Part shown: positions 48,127 to 57,554 of the stretch, in pieces
Numbering within the stretch: the stretch's first letter is position 1
How the letters are laid out: each line of letters begins with the position of its first letter
Assembly (NCBI RefSeq): GCF_009258225.1
Contig: NZ_CP043617.1
Location: 868,001-932,000, forward strand
Length of the DNA stretch: 64,000 nt
Origin: Sulfurimonas lithotrophica
Lineage (GTDB): Bacteria > Campylobacterota > Campylobacteria > Campylobacterales > Sulfurimonadaceae
Direction of reading: 5' to 3'
Notes under the pieces: generated by a model
What the model was told of the DNA's origin: nothing
Databases searched by the model: none
The model's input: only the letters and a program-made list of their open reading frames with translations
Translations under genes and position numbers: made by a program

Positions 48127-50511
48127 ATGTTTTCTCTAATGACTAAGCTATTTTTTGCAGGTGTTTTTATATCTGTTGTTCCACTATTTATATATCAGTA
48201 TATTAGTTTTGAACAAAGCAGTAAAACACTACAATTAACTTATGCCAAAGAGTTAAAACATAAAACTGAATTAACAACCCTACTTATCAATCAAGCAATT
48301 TCACACCGCTCTTCTGATTTAAATATTATTGCCGGAGGAGTCGGTGAATTACTGAGTTTAAAAAACTATAAAACAATAGAAAAACAGTTTAATAATTTAG
48401 CATTGAATAAAAACGACGTAAATTCTTTGACACTCTTAGATAAGGAAGCTAGGGTACTTATAGCCAGTGACAAATCAAGAAAAAATATTTCATCGGAAGT
48501 AAGAAATATTTTAACAACTTATAAATCCTCCGCTATAAATGAAGTATATTTATCCGAACTTGTAACAAATAATGATGAAGCATATATATACATGATAAAA
48601 AAAATGATTGATTATGATTATTTTTTGGTTATTGAGATAAATATAAAAAATATTGATTTATTATTGTCAAATTTTGATGATGAAGTAAATGGAGATAAAG
48701 CTATATATATTATTGATAAAAATAACAATATTATAATAAGCAGCGACAAAACAAAAAAAATTATGGCATCTTTTACAGATATCGATAAACTAAATTCACA
48801 AAACGAACTTGATGATAGAATTTTTCACTTTAAAGATTTTGAAAATGAAGACGTAATTGCTTCATACGATGAAATTTCAAAGTTTGGATTTAGTGAAGCA
48901 CTAGGCTGGAAAATTATTGCATCTATACCTATAAGCGTGATAAACAAAGATGTTAGTAAATCTTTGGCAATAAATAAAAAAGTAAGTATTTTAATTGTTA
49001 TTATCACCTTTTTGATTTTAACTTTACTTTCTAGAAATATTGTAAAATCAATTCAAAAGGTTGTTGATGTAGCAAATAAGATCAGTAGTGGAGATTATTC
49101 TGCACGAGTAGAGGATAAAAATACGACTACGGAATTTAATACTCTTTTAATTGCACTTAACTCTATGGCAGACAAAATACAAAATCGTACAAATAAGCTT
49201 GAAGAACAAAAACTTTTACTTGAAAACTTGGCACATTACGATACTTTGACACAGATACCAAACAGAGTTTTATTTAAAGACAGAATAGAACAAGCTATAG
49301 CAAAAGCTAAACGTCATAAAAATAAATTTGCTCTTTTTTATATAGATTTGGATGAATTTAAACATATCAATGACTCGTTTGGTCACGATATGGGAGATGA
49401 AATTTTAAAAGTCATAGTGCTTAGAATAAATACCGTACTAAGAAAAGAAGATACTTTTGCAAGATTAGGAGGAGACGAGTTTACTATCATACTTGAAGAA
49501 TTGCAAGATATAAACTCCATTACTGTAATAGCCGATAAAATTATAGATACGATAAAAAAACCTATAGATATTAACGGAAATGTTTTTAAAGTCTCTACAA
49601 GTATCGGTATAAGTATATATCCAAAAGATGCAACGGATAAATCAAATTTAATTAAGTATTCCGATATAGCTATGTACAAGGCAAAAAGTATGGGTAAGGA
49701 TAATTACCAGTTTTATTCTGAAGATATGAGTAACTACAGTTACAATAGAATCAAAATGAAACAAAGTCTTGATTTTGCTTTAGAAAATAACGAATTTGAA
49801 GTATATTACCAACCGCAGATTAATGCCAAAACAAATGAATTAAGTGGAATGGAAGCACTAATAAGATGGAATCATCCTGAGGATGGATATATCGCACCTT
49901 TAGATTTTCTTCCTCTTGCCGAAGAGATTGGGATGATTATAGAAATTGATCAGTGGGTTATGAAAACTGCCATGAAGCAGATGCTTATTTGGAATGAACA
50001 AGGATATAATCCGGTGATCTTATCTTTAAACCTCTCTATAAAGCATCTGCAACATGAAAACTTTGTAAGTATGTTAAAAAGTAATTTGGAAGAAACAGGA
50101 TGCAAACCTGAATGGATTGAACTTGAAGTGACCGAGAGTCATATTATGAGTAATTATGAAGAATCTATTGCCAAATTAAAAGAGATAAATAAATTGGGTA
50201 TAAGAATATCCATGGATGATTTTGGAACAGGCTACTCATCACTCTCACACTTAAAGCTTCTACCGATAGATAAACTTAAAATTGATAAATCGTTTGTAAA
50301 CGACATACCTGAGGATGAAGAAGACGTAGCAATTATAAAGGCTATAATCGCATTATGCAAAAGTCTGGATCTTACAGTTTTAGCTGAAGGTGTAGAAACT
50401 GACAAACAGAGTGGATTTTTAGTTGAAAACGGTTGTAGCTACATTCAAGGGTACTTATATGGAAAGCCTCAATCAAACAAGGATTTTGAAAGAAATTTTT
50501 TAAAGAGTTAA
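48127..50511 (+). CDS. Membrane GGDEF-EAL protein with dCache sensor and HAMP
   Basis: A 794-residue c-di-GMP enzyme. It has two membrane helices (about 7-24 and 285-303) around a dCache-like periplasmic sensor (about 30-275), then HAMP (about 305-360). The GGDEF domain has RLGGDEF (GGDEF from 448) and an inhibitory RxxD site (RKED) five residues earlier. EAL is at 576-578 in GMEALIRWNHP, with SMDDFGTGYSS and LAEGVETDKQ. Both active sites look complete. It is divergent from the porin/PstS-like pair. Confidence 0.93.
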   Translation: MFSLMTKLFFAGVFISVVPLFIYQYISFEQSSKTLQLTYAKELKHKTELTTLLINQAISHRSSDLNIIAGGVGELLSLKNYKTIEKQFNNLALNKNDVNSLTLLDKEARVLIASDKSRKNISSEVRNILTTYKSSAINEVYLSELVTNNDEAYIYMIKKMIDYDYFLVIEINIKNIDLLLSNFDDEVNGDKAIYIIDKNNNIIISSDKTKKIMASFTDIDKLNSQNELDDRIFHFKDFENEDVIASYDEISKFGFSEALGWKIIASIPISVINKDVSKSLAINKKVSILIVIITFLILTLLSRNIVKSIQKVVDVANKISSGDYSARVEDKNTTTEFNTLLIALNSMADKIQNRTNKLEEQKLLLENLAHYDTLTQIPNRVLFKDRIEQAIAKAKRHKNKFALFYIDLDEFKHINDSFGHDMGDEILKVIVLRINTVLRKEDTFARLGGDEFTIILEELQDINSITVIADKIIDTIKKPIDINGNVFKVSTSIGISIYPKDATDKSNLIKYSDIAMYKAKSMGKDNYQFYSEDMSNYSYNRIKMKQSLDFALENNEFEVYYQPQINAKTNELSGMEALIRWNHPEDGYIAPLDFLPLAEEIGMIIEIDQWVMKTAMKQMLIWNEQGYNPVILSLNLSIKHLQHENFVSMLKSNLEETGCKPEWIELEVTESHIMSNYEESIAKLKEINKLGIRISMDDFGTGYSSLSHLKLLPIDKLKIDKSFVNDIPEDEEDVAIIKAIIALCKSLDLTVLAEGVETDKQSGFLVENGCSYIQGYLYGKPQSNKDFERNFLKS

Positions 50512-50537
50512 AACTATTATTTAGTTTTTAACTCTTT
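50502..50537. terminator. Hairpin between convergent genes, possible terminator
   Basis: A 12-base-pair inverted repeat (50502-50513 with 50526-50537; core AAAGAGTTAA/TTAACTCTTT) spans both stop codons of the convergent genes. No long T run follows, so termination strength is uncertain. Confidence 0.55.
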
Positions 50538-50906
50538 ACACCAAGTAATCATAACTTCATTTAGTGTTTCATTTGGAGCATCAATAAAATCTATTGTAAA
50601 TTTGTCATCTAGTTCGGCTATACCTATGCTTCTTGGTCTTGCAGCCAACATCTTTGTATTTGGCAGTGCTGCACCAAAACAAAAAACAATATTTTTTGCA
50701 TCTAATATATCTTTATTTATCTCACCCTTAAGTGATTTTGTATGCTCATAATGGTCAAATATAGATATAAAAGTAGATATAGGATGTGCCTCTATTTTAG
50801 TTTTAAAATACTCTAAAACTTCATTGATAGTTTTTTGAGAAATTTCATTTTTTTGTAATTCCATAGAATTTACGGGGTATTTGTCCATAAATACAGTTTT
50901 TTTCAT
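50517..50906 (-). CDS. Conserved hypothetical protein, 129 residues
   Basis: A soluble protein of unknown function with a helical first half (TINEVLEYFKTKIEAHPISTFISIFDHYEH) and an alpha/beta second half (NIVFCFGAALPNTKMLAARPRSIGIAEL). There is no signal peptide or membrane helix. AAGGA lies ahead of the ATG. It lies tail to tail with the GGDEF-EAL gene. Confidence 0.75.
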   Translation of the reverse strand: MKKTVFMDKYPVNSMELQKNEISQKTINEVLEYFKTKIEAHPISTFISIFDHYEHTKSLKGEINKDILDAKNIVFCFGAALPNTKMLAARPRSIGIAELDDKFTIDFIDAPNETLNEVMITWCKELKTK

Positions 50907-50978
50907 TAGTCAAATCCTTTCTTAAAAGTTAGAATTTTAACTAATATATCTTAAAGTAATTATAATTATTAATGAAGT

Positions 50979-51770
50979 TTATTTGTATTTAAGGGCTTCT
51001 TCTAAAGTAGCATCTAGATTATTCATAATTTCAAACTCCAAACGACTTATATTTAGAGGTGAATTTTTATCTGAATCGCTTAACTCCATAAGCTGTTCTA
51101 AAAGTAGTTTTCTATAATCTTCTACCATATCATCGATTTGTGCAAGTTCTTCAGGAGTTGGATTTTCTCCTAAGTTATCAATTAGTTCTTGTTTATATTT
51201 TTCAACCATCTCTTCAATTTTTTCCATATTATAATCATATAGAAATTTGATGGCACCTTTTGTAGTCAGATCTTTTTTAAACTGTTGCAAAGCAGCATCC
51301 TCGTCATTTATCTCATCACGAGTTTTATAGTCGGATTTTGTTTCACCTGAATATGATTGGCGTATATCTCTTAAAAACTGTTCAAATTCAGGATCACTTG
51401 ATTGTTCAAAAGCAATACTCTCTATCATCCAGTCAAGTGTATATATATTTCTTTCTTTATCAGTCTCTAAAATATTCCACTCTTTAGTTTGCTGTTGCAT
51501 AGCAGTTTTTACGTTATCTGGCATATCATCTGGATAATCGCCGTCACTAAATTTTAAAAACATAGGACCAGAGGTAAGATGAAGAGACAAACTCATAGCA
51601 CGTTTTAGTTTCGTGTCGGCATCCAAACCTTCGCTCATCTGCTCAAATAGCTCAGCTATTTCAGGGTCAACCTGCTCCATAAATTTTGAAGCCGATAAAC
51701 CGTAACTTACATTATTTTGTTTAGTTGCGGAAACATTTACCAAACTGTTGTTATTTGTATTTATTTGCAT
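50979..51770 (-). CDS. Hypothetical acidic helical protein, 263 residues
   Basis: A highly charged, mainly helical protein without signal peptide, starting MQINTNNNSLVNVSATKQNN, a low-complexity Asn-rich beginning like that of several flagellar or secreted proteins. The middle has ELFEQMSEGLDADTKLKRAM, the end coiled-coil-like KIEEMVEKYKQELIDNL. No domain is recognised. It stands alone between the 129-residue gene and hsp20. Confidence 0.7.
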   Translation of the reverse strand: MQINTNNNSLVNVSATKQNNVSYGLSASKFMEQVDPEIAELFEQMSEGLDADTKLKRAMSLSLHLTSGPMFLKFSDGDYPDDMPDNVKTAMQQQTKEWNILETDKERNIYTLDWMIESIAFEQSSDPEFEQFLRDIRQSYSGETKSDYKTRDEINDEDAALQQFKKDLTTKGAIKFLYDYNMEKIEEMVEKYKQELIDNLGENPTPEELAQIDDMVEDYRKLLLEQLMELSDSDKNSPLNISRLEFEIMNNLDATLEEALKYK

Positions 51771-51857
51771 AACTTACCCCTATAGCAATTAATGTTATTA
51801 TTTAACAAGCAAAAATAGTTCCTTTAAAAGTTTGGGGGAGTATATGCTGAAAGTGAA

Positions 51858-51891
51858 TTTCAGTGAAGTAAGCTTTATTACTTCACCGAAA
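51858..51891 (-). terminator. Hairpin at the hsp20 stop, weak terminator candidate
   Basis: A 9-base-pair stem (51863-51871 with 51878-51886, GTGAAGTAA/TTACTTCAC), extended past one mismatch by TTTC/GAAA. It contains the hsp20 stop codon. A competing hairpin CTGAAA/TTTCAG uses 51847-51863. There is no T run, so it could be an mRNA 3' stability element instead. Confidence 0.4.
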
Positions 51892-52300
51892 TAGATTTCG
51901 TAGTGTCTATAGGTTCTACTTTTGGTATTACAACCTCTAATATACCGTTATCGCTTTTAGCTTCGATATTTTCAATATCCGTATTATCAGGGATAGTAAA
52001 GCTTCTTGTGAATTTTCCGAAGTTACTCTCGATACGATAATAATCTTCCTCTTTGACTTCTTCTTTATGACTTCTCTCACCACTGATAACGAGAATATTA
52101 TCTTTAACATCTACTTTGATGTCTTCTTTTTTTACACCCGGTAAATCAACATCTATATGATAGGCATATTCTCCCTCACGGGTGTTAACTTTAGGAGTAA
52201 AGTTCATAACACTGTCTTCAGTGCTTAAATCACGACTGCTAAAAAGTTTACTCTCTAAATCTCTAAGTTCTTTAAATGGATTGTATTGTGTTAATAACAT
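51878..52300 (-). CDS. Hsp20/alpha-crystallin small heat-shock protein
   Basis: A cytoplasmic holdase chaperone of 140 residues. It has a short N-terminus (MLLTQYNPFKELRDLESKL), an alpha-crystallin domain (about 35-130: HIDVDLPGVKKEDIKVDV; LVISGERSHKEE) with final ANGILEVVIPK-like segment SDNGILEVVIPK. An upstream ATG at 52345 would add 15 residues, but AAGGAG before 52300 fixes the start there. An unusual palindrome and half-site lie upstream. Confidence 0.93.
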   Translation of the reverse strand: MLLTQYNPFKELRDLESKLFSSRDLSTEDSVMNFTPKVNTREGEYAYHIDVDLPGVKKEDIKVDVKDNILVISGERSHKEEVKEEDYYRIESNFGKFTRSFTIPDNTDIENIEAKSDNGILEVVIPKVEPIDTTKSISVK

Positions 52301-52316
52301 GATTTTCTCCTTTGTT

Positions 52317-52372
52317 TTAAGTGGCATAATTTTAATACAACTCAAATATATGTGTCTGCCACTTAAGTGGCA
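52317..52372 (-). promoter_or_regulatory. hsp20 operator candidate: 16-base palindrome plus half-site
   Basis: TGCCACTTAAGTGGCA (52357-52372) is a perfect 16-base palindrome. Its ten-base half TTAAGTGGCA recurs at 52317-52326, just upstream of the hsp20 ribosome site. This does not match the CIRCE (HrcA) or HAIR (HspR) elements. The two sites bracket the likely promoter. Confidence 0.6.
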
Positions 52373-52443
52373 TTTCTTTTAAATTGTTAATATTTTTTTA
52401 TTTATATTTGCTAAACTTTTCAAAATATATTTAAAGGTTACTC

Positions 52444-52974
52444 ATGGGAAAGCAATATAAACATTTAAGAGAAAAAGATATAGAGTTTATAAAAAAGCAA
52501 AAATTATTTTATATAGCATCTTGCAGTGGTAAGGAAGTTAACCTCTCACCAAAAGGTTATGATACTATTCGTGTATTAGATGAAAAAACTATAGTTTTCG
52601 CAAATTATCCCGGAAGCGGCAACAGAACTTACAGAGATGCAGAAGCACAAGGCGAATTTACACTTGTATTTAATGCTTTTGAGGGTGCTGCGCAGATACT
52701 TCGCATATTTTGTAAAGCTGAAATAGTCGAATATACGAGCAAAGAGTTTGATGAACTAAATAGTCTTTTTAATATAGAAACAGGTTTGATAAGGGATATA
52801 TTTAAGTTTAATATCTACGCAGTTGAGTCCAGTTGCGGTGCGAGCATACCGATTATGGAATATAAGGAAGATAGAAGTGCGTTAATAGACTGGGTTAAAA
52901 ATATGCATGAAAATGAAAAACTGGACGAGTATAAGAAAAAGCGTCATAACCCTCCAAATCTTAAGGACTTGTAA
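52444..52974 (+). CDS. Pyridoxamine 5'-phosphate oxidase-like (FMN-binding) protein
   Basis: A 176-residue split-barrel flavin-binding-fold protein. The stretch FYIASCSGKEVNLSPKGYDTIRVL matches the PNPOx-like family of FMN proteins, followed by FANYPGSGNRTYRDAEAQGEF. Catalytic role unknown; true pyridoxamine oxidation is not implied. AAAGG precedes the ATG. It is followed after 20 bases by the phzF-like gene. Confidence 0.85.
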   Translation: MGKQYKHLREKDIEFIKKQKLFYIASCSGKEVNLSPKGYDTIRVLDEKTIVFANYPGSGNRTYRDAEAQGEFTLVFNAFEGAAQILRIFCKAEIVEYTSKEFDELNSLFNIETGLIRDIFKFNIYAVESSCGASIPIMEYKEDRSALIDWVKNMHENEKLDEYKKKRHNPPNLKDL

Positions 52975-52994
52975 AATAAAAAGGAGTTCAAACT

Positions 52995-53774
52995 ATGACT
53001 TTGGATATGTACCAAATAGATGCATTTGCATCTAAAGTATTTGAAGGAAACCCTGCGGCAGTCATTCCGCTAAAAGAGTGGCTTGATGATGCCCTAATGC
53101 AAAAGATAGCACAAGAAAACAACCTCTCAGAAACAGTGTTTTTTGTAAAAGAGGATGAGTATTATCATATACGTTGGTTTACACCAAATACAGAAGTCGA
53201 TATGTGTGGACACGCTACACTTGCAAGTGCATATGTACTGTTTGAACTGCTTAGTTTTAAAGATGATGTGATTGCGTTTAATTCTAAAAGCGGTATTTTA
53301 AAAGTAAAAAAAGAAGATAAAAAGTATGTTATGGATTTTCCTGCTCAAACAATAGATAAATGTGAGATACCAAAAGTGATAATAAATGCATTTGATAAAA
53401 CCCCGATAGAGTGTTACAAATCTATGGACTACTTGGTGGTATTTGAAAATGAACAAGATATACTGGATGCAAAAGTAAATCTGCAACTTTTAAAAGAACT
53501 TGACTTGCGCGGAGTTATCATAACTTCAAAAAGTTCAAACTATGACTTTGTATGTAGATTTTTTGCACCAAGCCATGGGATAGATGAGGATCCTGTGACC
53601 GGCTCTGCATATACTCAGTTAGTCCCTTACTGGAGTGATAAACTAAACAAGAACACTTTTGCATCTAAACAGGTCTCACAAAGAGGTGGGGAAGTGTTTT
53701 GTAAGTTAGATGCAGATAAGGTTGAGATATCGGGAGAAGCTGTGAAATATTTGGAAGGAAAAATTTCAATATAA
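52995..53774 (+). CDS. PhzF family isomerase
   Basis: A 259-residue member of the PhzF/DapF-fold family. It begins YQIDAFASKVFEGNPAAVIPL, has the active Glu in NLSETVFFVKEDE, HIRWFTPNTEVDMCGHATLA, and near the C-terminus the second-half signature DEDPVTGSAYTQLVPYWS. The reaction of most members is unknown. AAAGGAG lies nine bases before the ATG. It probably shares a transcript with the PNPOx-like gene. Confidence 0.9.
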   Translation: MTLDMYQIDAFASKVFEGNPAAVIPLKEWLDDALMQKIAQENNLSETVFFVKEDEYYHIRWFTPNTEVDMCGHATLASAYVLFELLSFKDDVIAFNSKSGILKVKKEDKKYVMDFPAQTIDKCEIPKVIINAFDKTPIECYKSMDYLVVFENEQDILDAKVNLQLLKELDLRGVIITSKSSNYDFVCRFFAPSHGIDEDPVTGSAYTQLVPYWSDKLNKNTFASKQVSQRGGEVFCKLDADKVEISGEAVKYLEGKISI

Positions 53775-53806
53775 ACGACTTATGATTTTTAAAAGCAAAG
53801 TTTAGG

Positions 53807-53812
53807 TAAAAT
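53807..53812 (+). promoter_or_regulatory. Possible -10 box for gatB
   Basis: TAAAAT lies about 34 bases before the gatB ATG in the 72-base gap after the phzF-like gene. Confidence 0.35.
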
Positions 53813-53846
53813 CGCTCTAATTATCTAATCGCTTTTAAGGAAATCT

Positions 53847-55271
53847 ATGTTTGAAGTAGTTATTGGACTTGAAGTCCACGTACAACTAAACACTAAAACT
53901 AAACTTTTTTGCTCGTGTCCTACGAGTTTTAACCATAAACAAAATACAAACACTTGTCCAACCTGTTTAGCACTTCCGGGTGCACTGCCTGTATTTAACA
54001 AAGAGGTACTGCATAAGTCTATTATGTTTGGTACAGCTATAGATGCAACAGTCAACAAGACATCTTACTTTGACAGAAAGTCTTATTTTTATCCGGATTC
54101 TCCATCCGCTTATCAAATCACTCAGCTTTATACTCCCGTAGTTGAACACGGTGAGTTAGAGATTGACTTTGAGGATGGAAGTCATAAGACTATCCGCATC
54201 AATCGTGCTCATATCGAAGCAGATGCAGGTAAAAATATCCACGATGGCGATATCTCAAAAGTCGATTTAAACCGTGCAGGAACTCCACTTTTAGAGATTG
54301 TATCTGAACCGGATATGAGAAGTGCAGAAGAGGCAATTTTATATCTTAAAAAACTTCACTCGATTATCCGTTACTTGGATATCGGTGATGCAAATATGCA
54401 AGAGGGTAGTTTTCGTGTTGACGTAAACGTATCTATCCGTCCAAAGGGTGAAGATAAACTTTACACTCGTGTTGAGGTTAAAAATATAAACTCATTCAAG
54501 TTTATCCATAAAGCGATAGAAGTAGAAGTTCAAAGACAAACGGAAGCTTGGGAAGATGGTGTATATGATGACGAAATCTACCAAGAGACAAGACTTTATG
54601 ATCAGGATAAAAATGAAACACGTTCTATGCGTGGTAAAGAGGAAGCTGCGGATTACCGTTACTTTCCTGAACCTGACCTACTAAAAGCCGTAGTAACTGA
54701 CGAGATGCTTGAAGTTTATTCAAAAATTCCTGAACTTCCTGATGAAAAACGTGACAGGTTTGTAAAAGAGTACGGTATAAGTGAGTACAATGCAGGTGTT
54801 ATAACATCAAGTGTTGAGATGGCACACTATTTTGAAGAGATGATGGAACAGGGCATCAGTGGGAAAAATGCTGCTACATGGTTGACTGTTGAACTTCAAG
54901 CTCGTCTAAAAGGTGACACTAACATCACCAATACTCATGTAGATGCCAAGAAGCTGGGGCTTTTAGTTAAGCGTATAGAAGATCAGACTATCAGCGGTAA
55001 AGCTGCAAAAGAGGTACTGGACAAGCTTGTTGAAGAGAACCTTGATGTTGATGGTGTTATAGATGCACTTGGACTTAAACAAGTAACAGATACGGGTGCT
55101 ATTGAAGCTATTTGTGATGATATAATCGGTGCAAATCCTGAGAAAGTAGCAGAGTACCAAGGCGGTAAAGAAAAGCTCTTTGGTTTCTTTGTTGGTCAGG
55201 TTATGAAAGCAAGTAAAGGTACTGCAAGTCCTCAAGCCGTAAATGAAATTTTAAAAGCAAAACTAGGATAG
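53847..55271 (+). CDS. gatB: Aspartyl/glutamyl-tRNA amidotransferase subunit B
   Basis: Subunit B of GatCAB, which amidates Glu-tRNA(Gln) and Asp-tRNA(Asn), 474 residues. It starts [21 protein letters not shown], with [14 protein letters not shown], then [15 protein letters not shown], the kinase-like [13 protein letters not shown] and [18 protein letters not shown]. The C-terminal YqeY-like tail (about 325-474) is complete. AAGGAAA precedes the ATG. gatA and gatC are not in the window. Confidence 0.97.
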   Translation: MFEVVIGLEVHVQLNTKTKLFCSCPTSFNHKQNTNTCPTCLALPGALPVFNKEVLHKSIMFGTAIDATVNKTSYFDRKSYFYPDSPSAYQITQLYTPVVEHGELEIDFEDGSHKTIRINRAHIEADAGKNIHDGDISKVDLNRAGTPLLEIVSEPDMRSAEEAILYLKKLHSIIRYLDIGDANMQEGSFRVDVNVSIRPKGEDKLYTRVEVKNINSFKFIHKAIEVEVQRQTEAWEDGVYDDEIYQETRLYDQDKNETRSMRGKEEAADYRYFPEPDLLKAVVTDEMLEVYSKIPELPDEKRDRFVKEYGISEYNAGVITSSVEMAHYFEEMMEQGISGKNAATWLTVELQARLKGDTNITNTHVDAKKLGLLVKRIEDQTISGKAAKEVLDKLVEENLDVDGVIDALGLKQVTDTGAIEAICDDIIGANPEKVAEYQGGKEKLFGFFVGQVMKASKGTASPQAVNEILKAKLG

Positions 55272-55275
55272 ATAA

Positions 55276-56841
55276 GTGAGTATCTTAAGCAGGGCTATTA
55301 TAAATATATCCTATGCTTTAGACGACTCACAAAAATACAACGATGCAAAAAAGTTTTTTTATAACCTTTTAGAAAACGATAATTACAGATTAAAAAAATA
55401 TTTTGACGGATTTATGATAACGCTTATATTTTTAAGTGTATATATCCTTATCCGTGATGTTAAGCATGATATCAATGAATTTTGGATAAATTTTAATAAT
55501 ATAATAATTTCAATAATTTTTTTAATAGAGTATCTGCTCAGATTTTGGGTAAGCAGTAGCATCTCAAAGGTTGTTATCCATCAAAATGAGCACAATCTAC
55601 TTTTAAATCGAGAGTTTAGTCTTAAAAAACTTTTTATAGTAGTAGCAAAAGACAAGCTAAAATATATTCTTTCTATAAAAGCTATAATCGACCTTTTTGC
55701 AATAATACCTTTTTTCCATCAACTTAGGCTTTTAAGGGTATTGATACTATTTAGAGTATTTAAGCTTTTTCGTTATGCAAAGAGTTTTCAGACATTCGTA
55801 TCGGTTTTAGCAACTAAAAAATTTGAGTTTATAACTCTTCTGATGTTCGCATCTATCATTATATTTGTATCGTCTGTTCTTGTTTATGTTATGGAAGCAA
55901 ATAATCCGTCCTCACCTATAAATACACTTTTTGATGCACTGTATTGGTCTATAGTTACTATCTCAACCGTAGGTTACGGAGATGTCACGGCTGTTACAAC
56001 GGAGGGTCGTGCAGTAGCACTTGTAGTTATAACATCGGGTATAGCGGTTTTAGCTTTTTCAACATCACTTGTAGTATCCGCATTTAGTGAAAAACTTGAT
56101 GAGATGAAAGAGATGAAAAGTATCGATAACGTTTCAAAATTTAAAAACTTTTATCTTATCTGCGGGTATGAAGGTGTAGCAGGAGAAGTTGCTAAGATGC
56201 TTAAAAAAAACGATTTTCAAATTTTGGTTATGGATGAAGATGAAAAACGTATAAAGCAAGCTGTTAAAGACGGTTTTGAAGCTCTTAATTTTGATCCGGG
56301 AGAGGTGGATAGTTATAAGAAGTTAAATATTGACCTCTCAAAACATGTAAAAGCAGTTTTGGCACTGCGTCAAAGTGATGTTGAAAATGTATATACGACT
56401 CTGACGGTTCGCTCAATGCATCAAGATGTTTATATACTCTCACTATTGATGGAGGAGATGCATAGAAACAAACTCTCTATTGCAGGTGCAAACGAGATTA
56501 TATACGCAAAAGACTTAGTCGGTATGATAGCTAAAGAGTTTGTCGGTCAGCCTGTTGCTTTTGAAGTTATTCATGCTTTAAGAAGTGAGTTTTCAGGTGT
56601 AGATATGGAAGAGATTTTGGTAACTGGTCGCATCTTAAAATATATCTCAAGTATCAATCAACTTGAAAATGAAAAATTTCGCGTAGTTCTTTTGGGAATA
56701 TGGAAAAAAGAGAGTGATGAGTTTATTTTTAATCCTAAGTCGGATACGGTTATTGAGCTCGGTGATTATTTGGTTGTGATTGGGAACTCTTTATTTATTC
56801 GTGAATTTAAAAGAGCACTGCAAAAAAAGATATTTAGATGA
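55276..56841 (+). CDS. Voltage-gated-like K+ channel with RCK domains
   Basis: A 521-residue membrane protein: about six membrane helices with an Arg-rich segment (LRLLRVLILFRVFKLFRYA, about 150-170) like a voltage sensor, selectivity filter TVGYGD (231-236), and a cytosolic RCK/TrkA-N domain from about 290 (LICGYEGVAGEVAKML) with a second TrkA-C-like part. It starts at GTG 4 bases after gatB and overlaps the second RCK gene by 4 bases. Confidence 0.9.
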   Translation: MSILSRAIINISYALDDSQKYNDAKKFFYNLLENDNYRLKKYFDGFMITLIFLSVYILIRDVKHDINEFWINFNNIIISIIFLIEYLLRFWVSSSISKVVIHQNEHNLLLNREFSLKKLFIVVAKDKLKYILSIKAIIDLFAIIPFFHQLRLLRVLILFRVFKLFRYAKSFQTFVSVLATKKFEFITLLMFASIIIFVSSVLVYVMEANNPSSPINTLFDALYWSIVTISTVGYGDVTAVTTEGRAVALVVITSGIAVLAFSTSLVVSAFSEKLDEMKEMKSIDNVSKFKNFYLICGYEGVAGEVAKMLKKNDFQILVMDEDEKRIKQAVKDGFEALNFDPGEVDSYKKLNIDLSKHVKAVLALRQSDVENVYTTLTVRSMHQDVYILSLLMEEMHRNKLSIAGANEIIYAKDLVGMIAKEFVGQPVAFEVIHALRSEFSGVDMEEILVTGRILKYISSINQLENEKFRVVLLGIWKKESDEFIFNPKSDTVIELGDYLVVIGNSLFIREFKRALQKKIFR

Positions 56842-57554
56842 AAAAATTGGTAGAAAAGAAAGAAGCAGCACTTATTTTCGGTTACAACGAGTATTCGTTA
56901 GAGATAGCTAAAAATATATCGTTTAAATATAAAAATATAGAAGTCTTTAGTTTGGAAAAAAATGAAGATTCTAGTCATTTTGATTTGAGTGATGATTGGT
57001 CGGAACTTGAAAATAAGTTTGATATGGATAATTCCGTAGCATTTTGCGTACTTCAAGACGATGCTACAAATATATTTTTAACTTTGTCACTTCGAGCTAC
57101 TTTTAAAAACCTAAATATTATAGCTTTTTGTAAAAACAAAGAGGGTGCAAATAAACTTACCTTAGCCGGTGCAAATAAGGTAATACCACTTGTTCAAACA
57201 ACTGCAGCCATGATAAGCGATATGTTAAGAAAACCTATAGTTACTAAAGTTATGCACGGAATATTATATGAAAAAAGTGATTTGAAAATCGCTCAGATTC
57301 GTGTGGAAAAAGAAGCAAGCTTTATAGGAAAATATCCTTTTGAAGTAAACTGGGGTGAGGATTTTGGGATTATAGTTTTATCAATTATGCAAGACGATAT
57401 TAGTTCTAGCTTTATATACTCGTCAAAAGCTAAACATAAAGCTATAAAAAATGGAGATATTTTAATAGTAGTTGGGTATGATAACGATATAATAGAATTT
57501 GAATCTTTGATAGGGAGTAGATGTGAAGTCAATTGGGGTGATTGGAGCAGGTAA
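56838..57554 (+). CDS. TrkA-like RCK protein
   Basis: A 238-residue cytosolic NAD-binding regulator of K+ flux. The N-terminal TrkA-N half has ALIFGYNEYSLEIAKNI and AGANKVIPLVQTTAAMI; the C-terminal half (about 145-235) has the TrkA-C outline (SFIGKYPFEVNWGEDFGIIVLSI). It overlaps the channel gene, so the pair probably forms one gating unit. Its 3' end overlaps the gpsA start by 32 bases. Confidence 0.87.
   Translation: MKKLVEKKEAALIFGYNEYSLEIAKNISFKYKNIEVFSLEKNEDSSHFDLSDDWSELENKFDMDNSVAFCVLQDDATNIFLTLSLRATFKNLNIIAFCKNKEGANKLTLAGANKVIPLVQTTAAMISDMLRKPIVTKVMHGILYEKSDLKIAQIRVEKEASFIGKYPFEVNWGEDFGIIVLSIMQDDISSSFIYSSKAKHKAIKNGDILIVVGYDNDIIEFESLIGSRCEVNWGDWSR

Noticed and set aside
52317-52372. 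CIRCE or HspR (HAIR) element for hsp20
   Set aside because: The palindrome lacks the TTAGCACTC/GAGTGCTAA and CTTGAGT/ACTCAAG arms of those elements.
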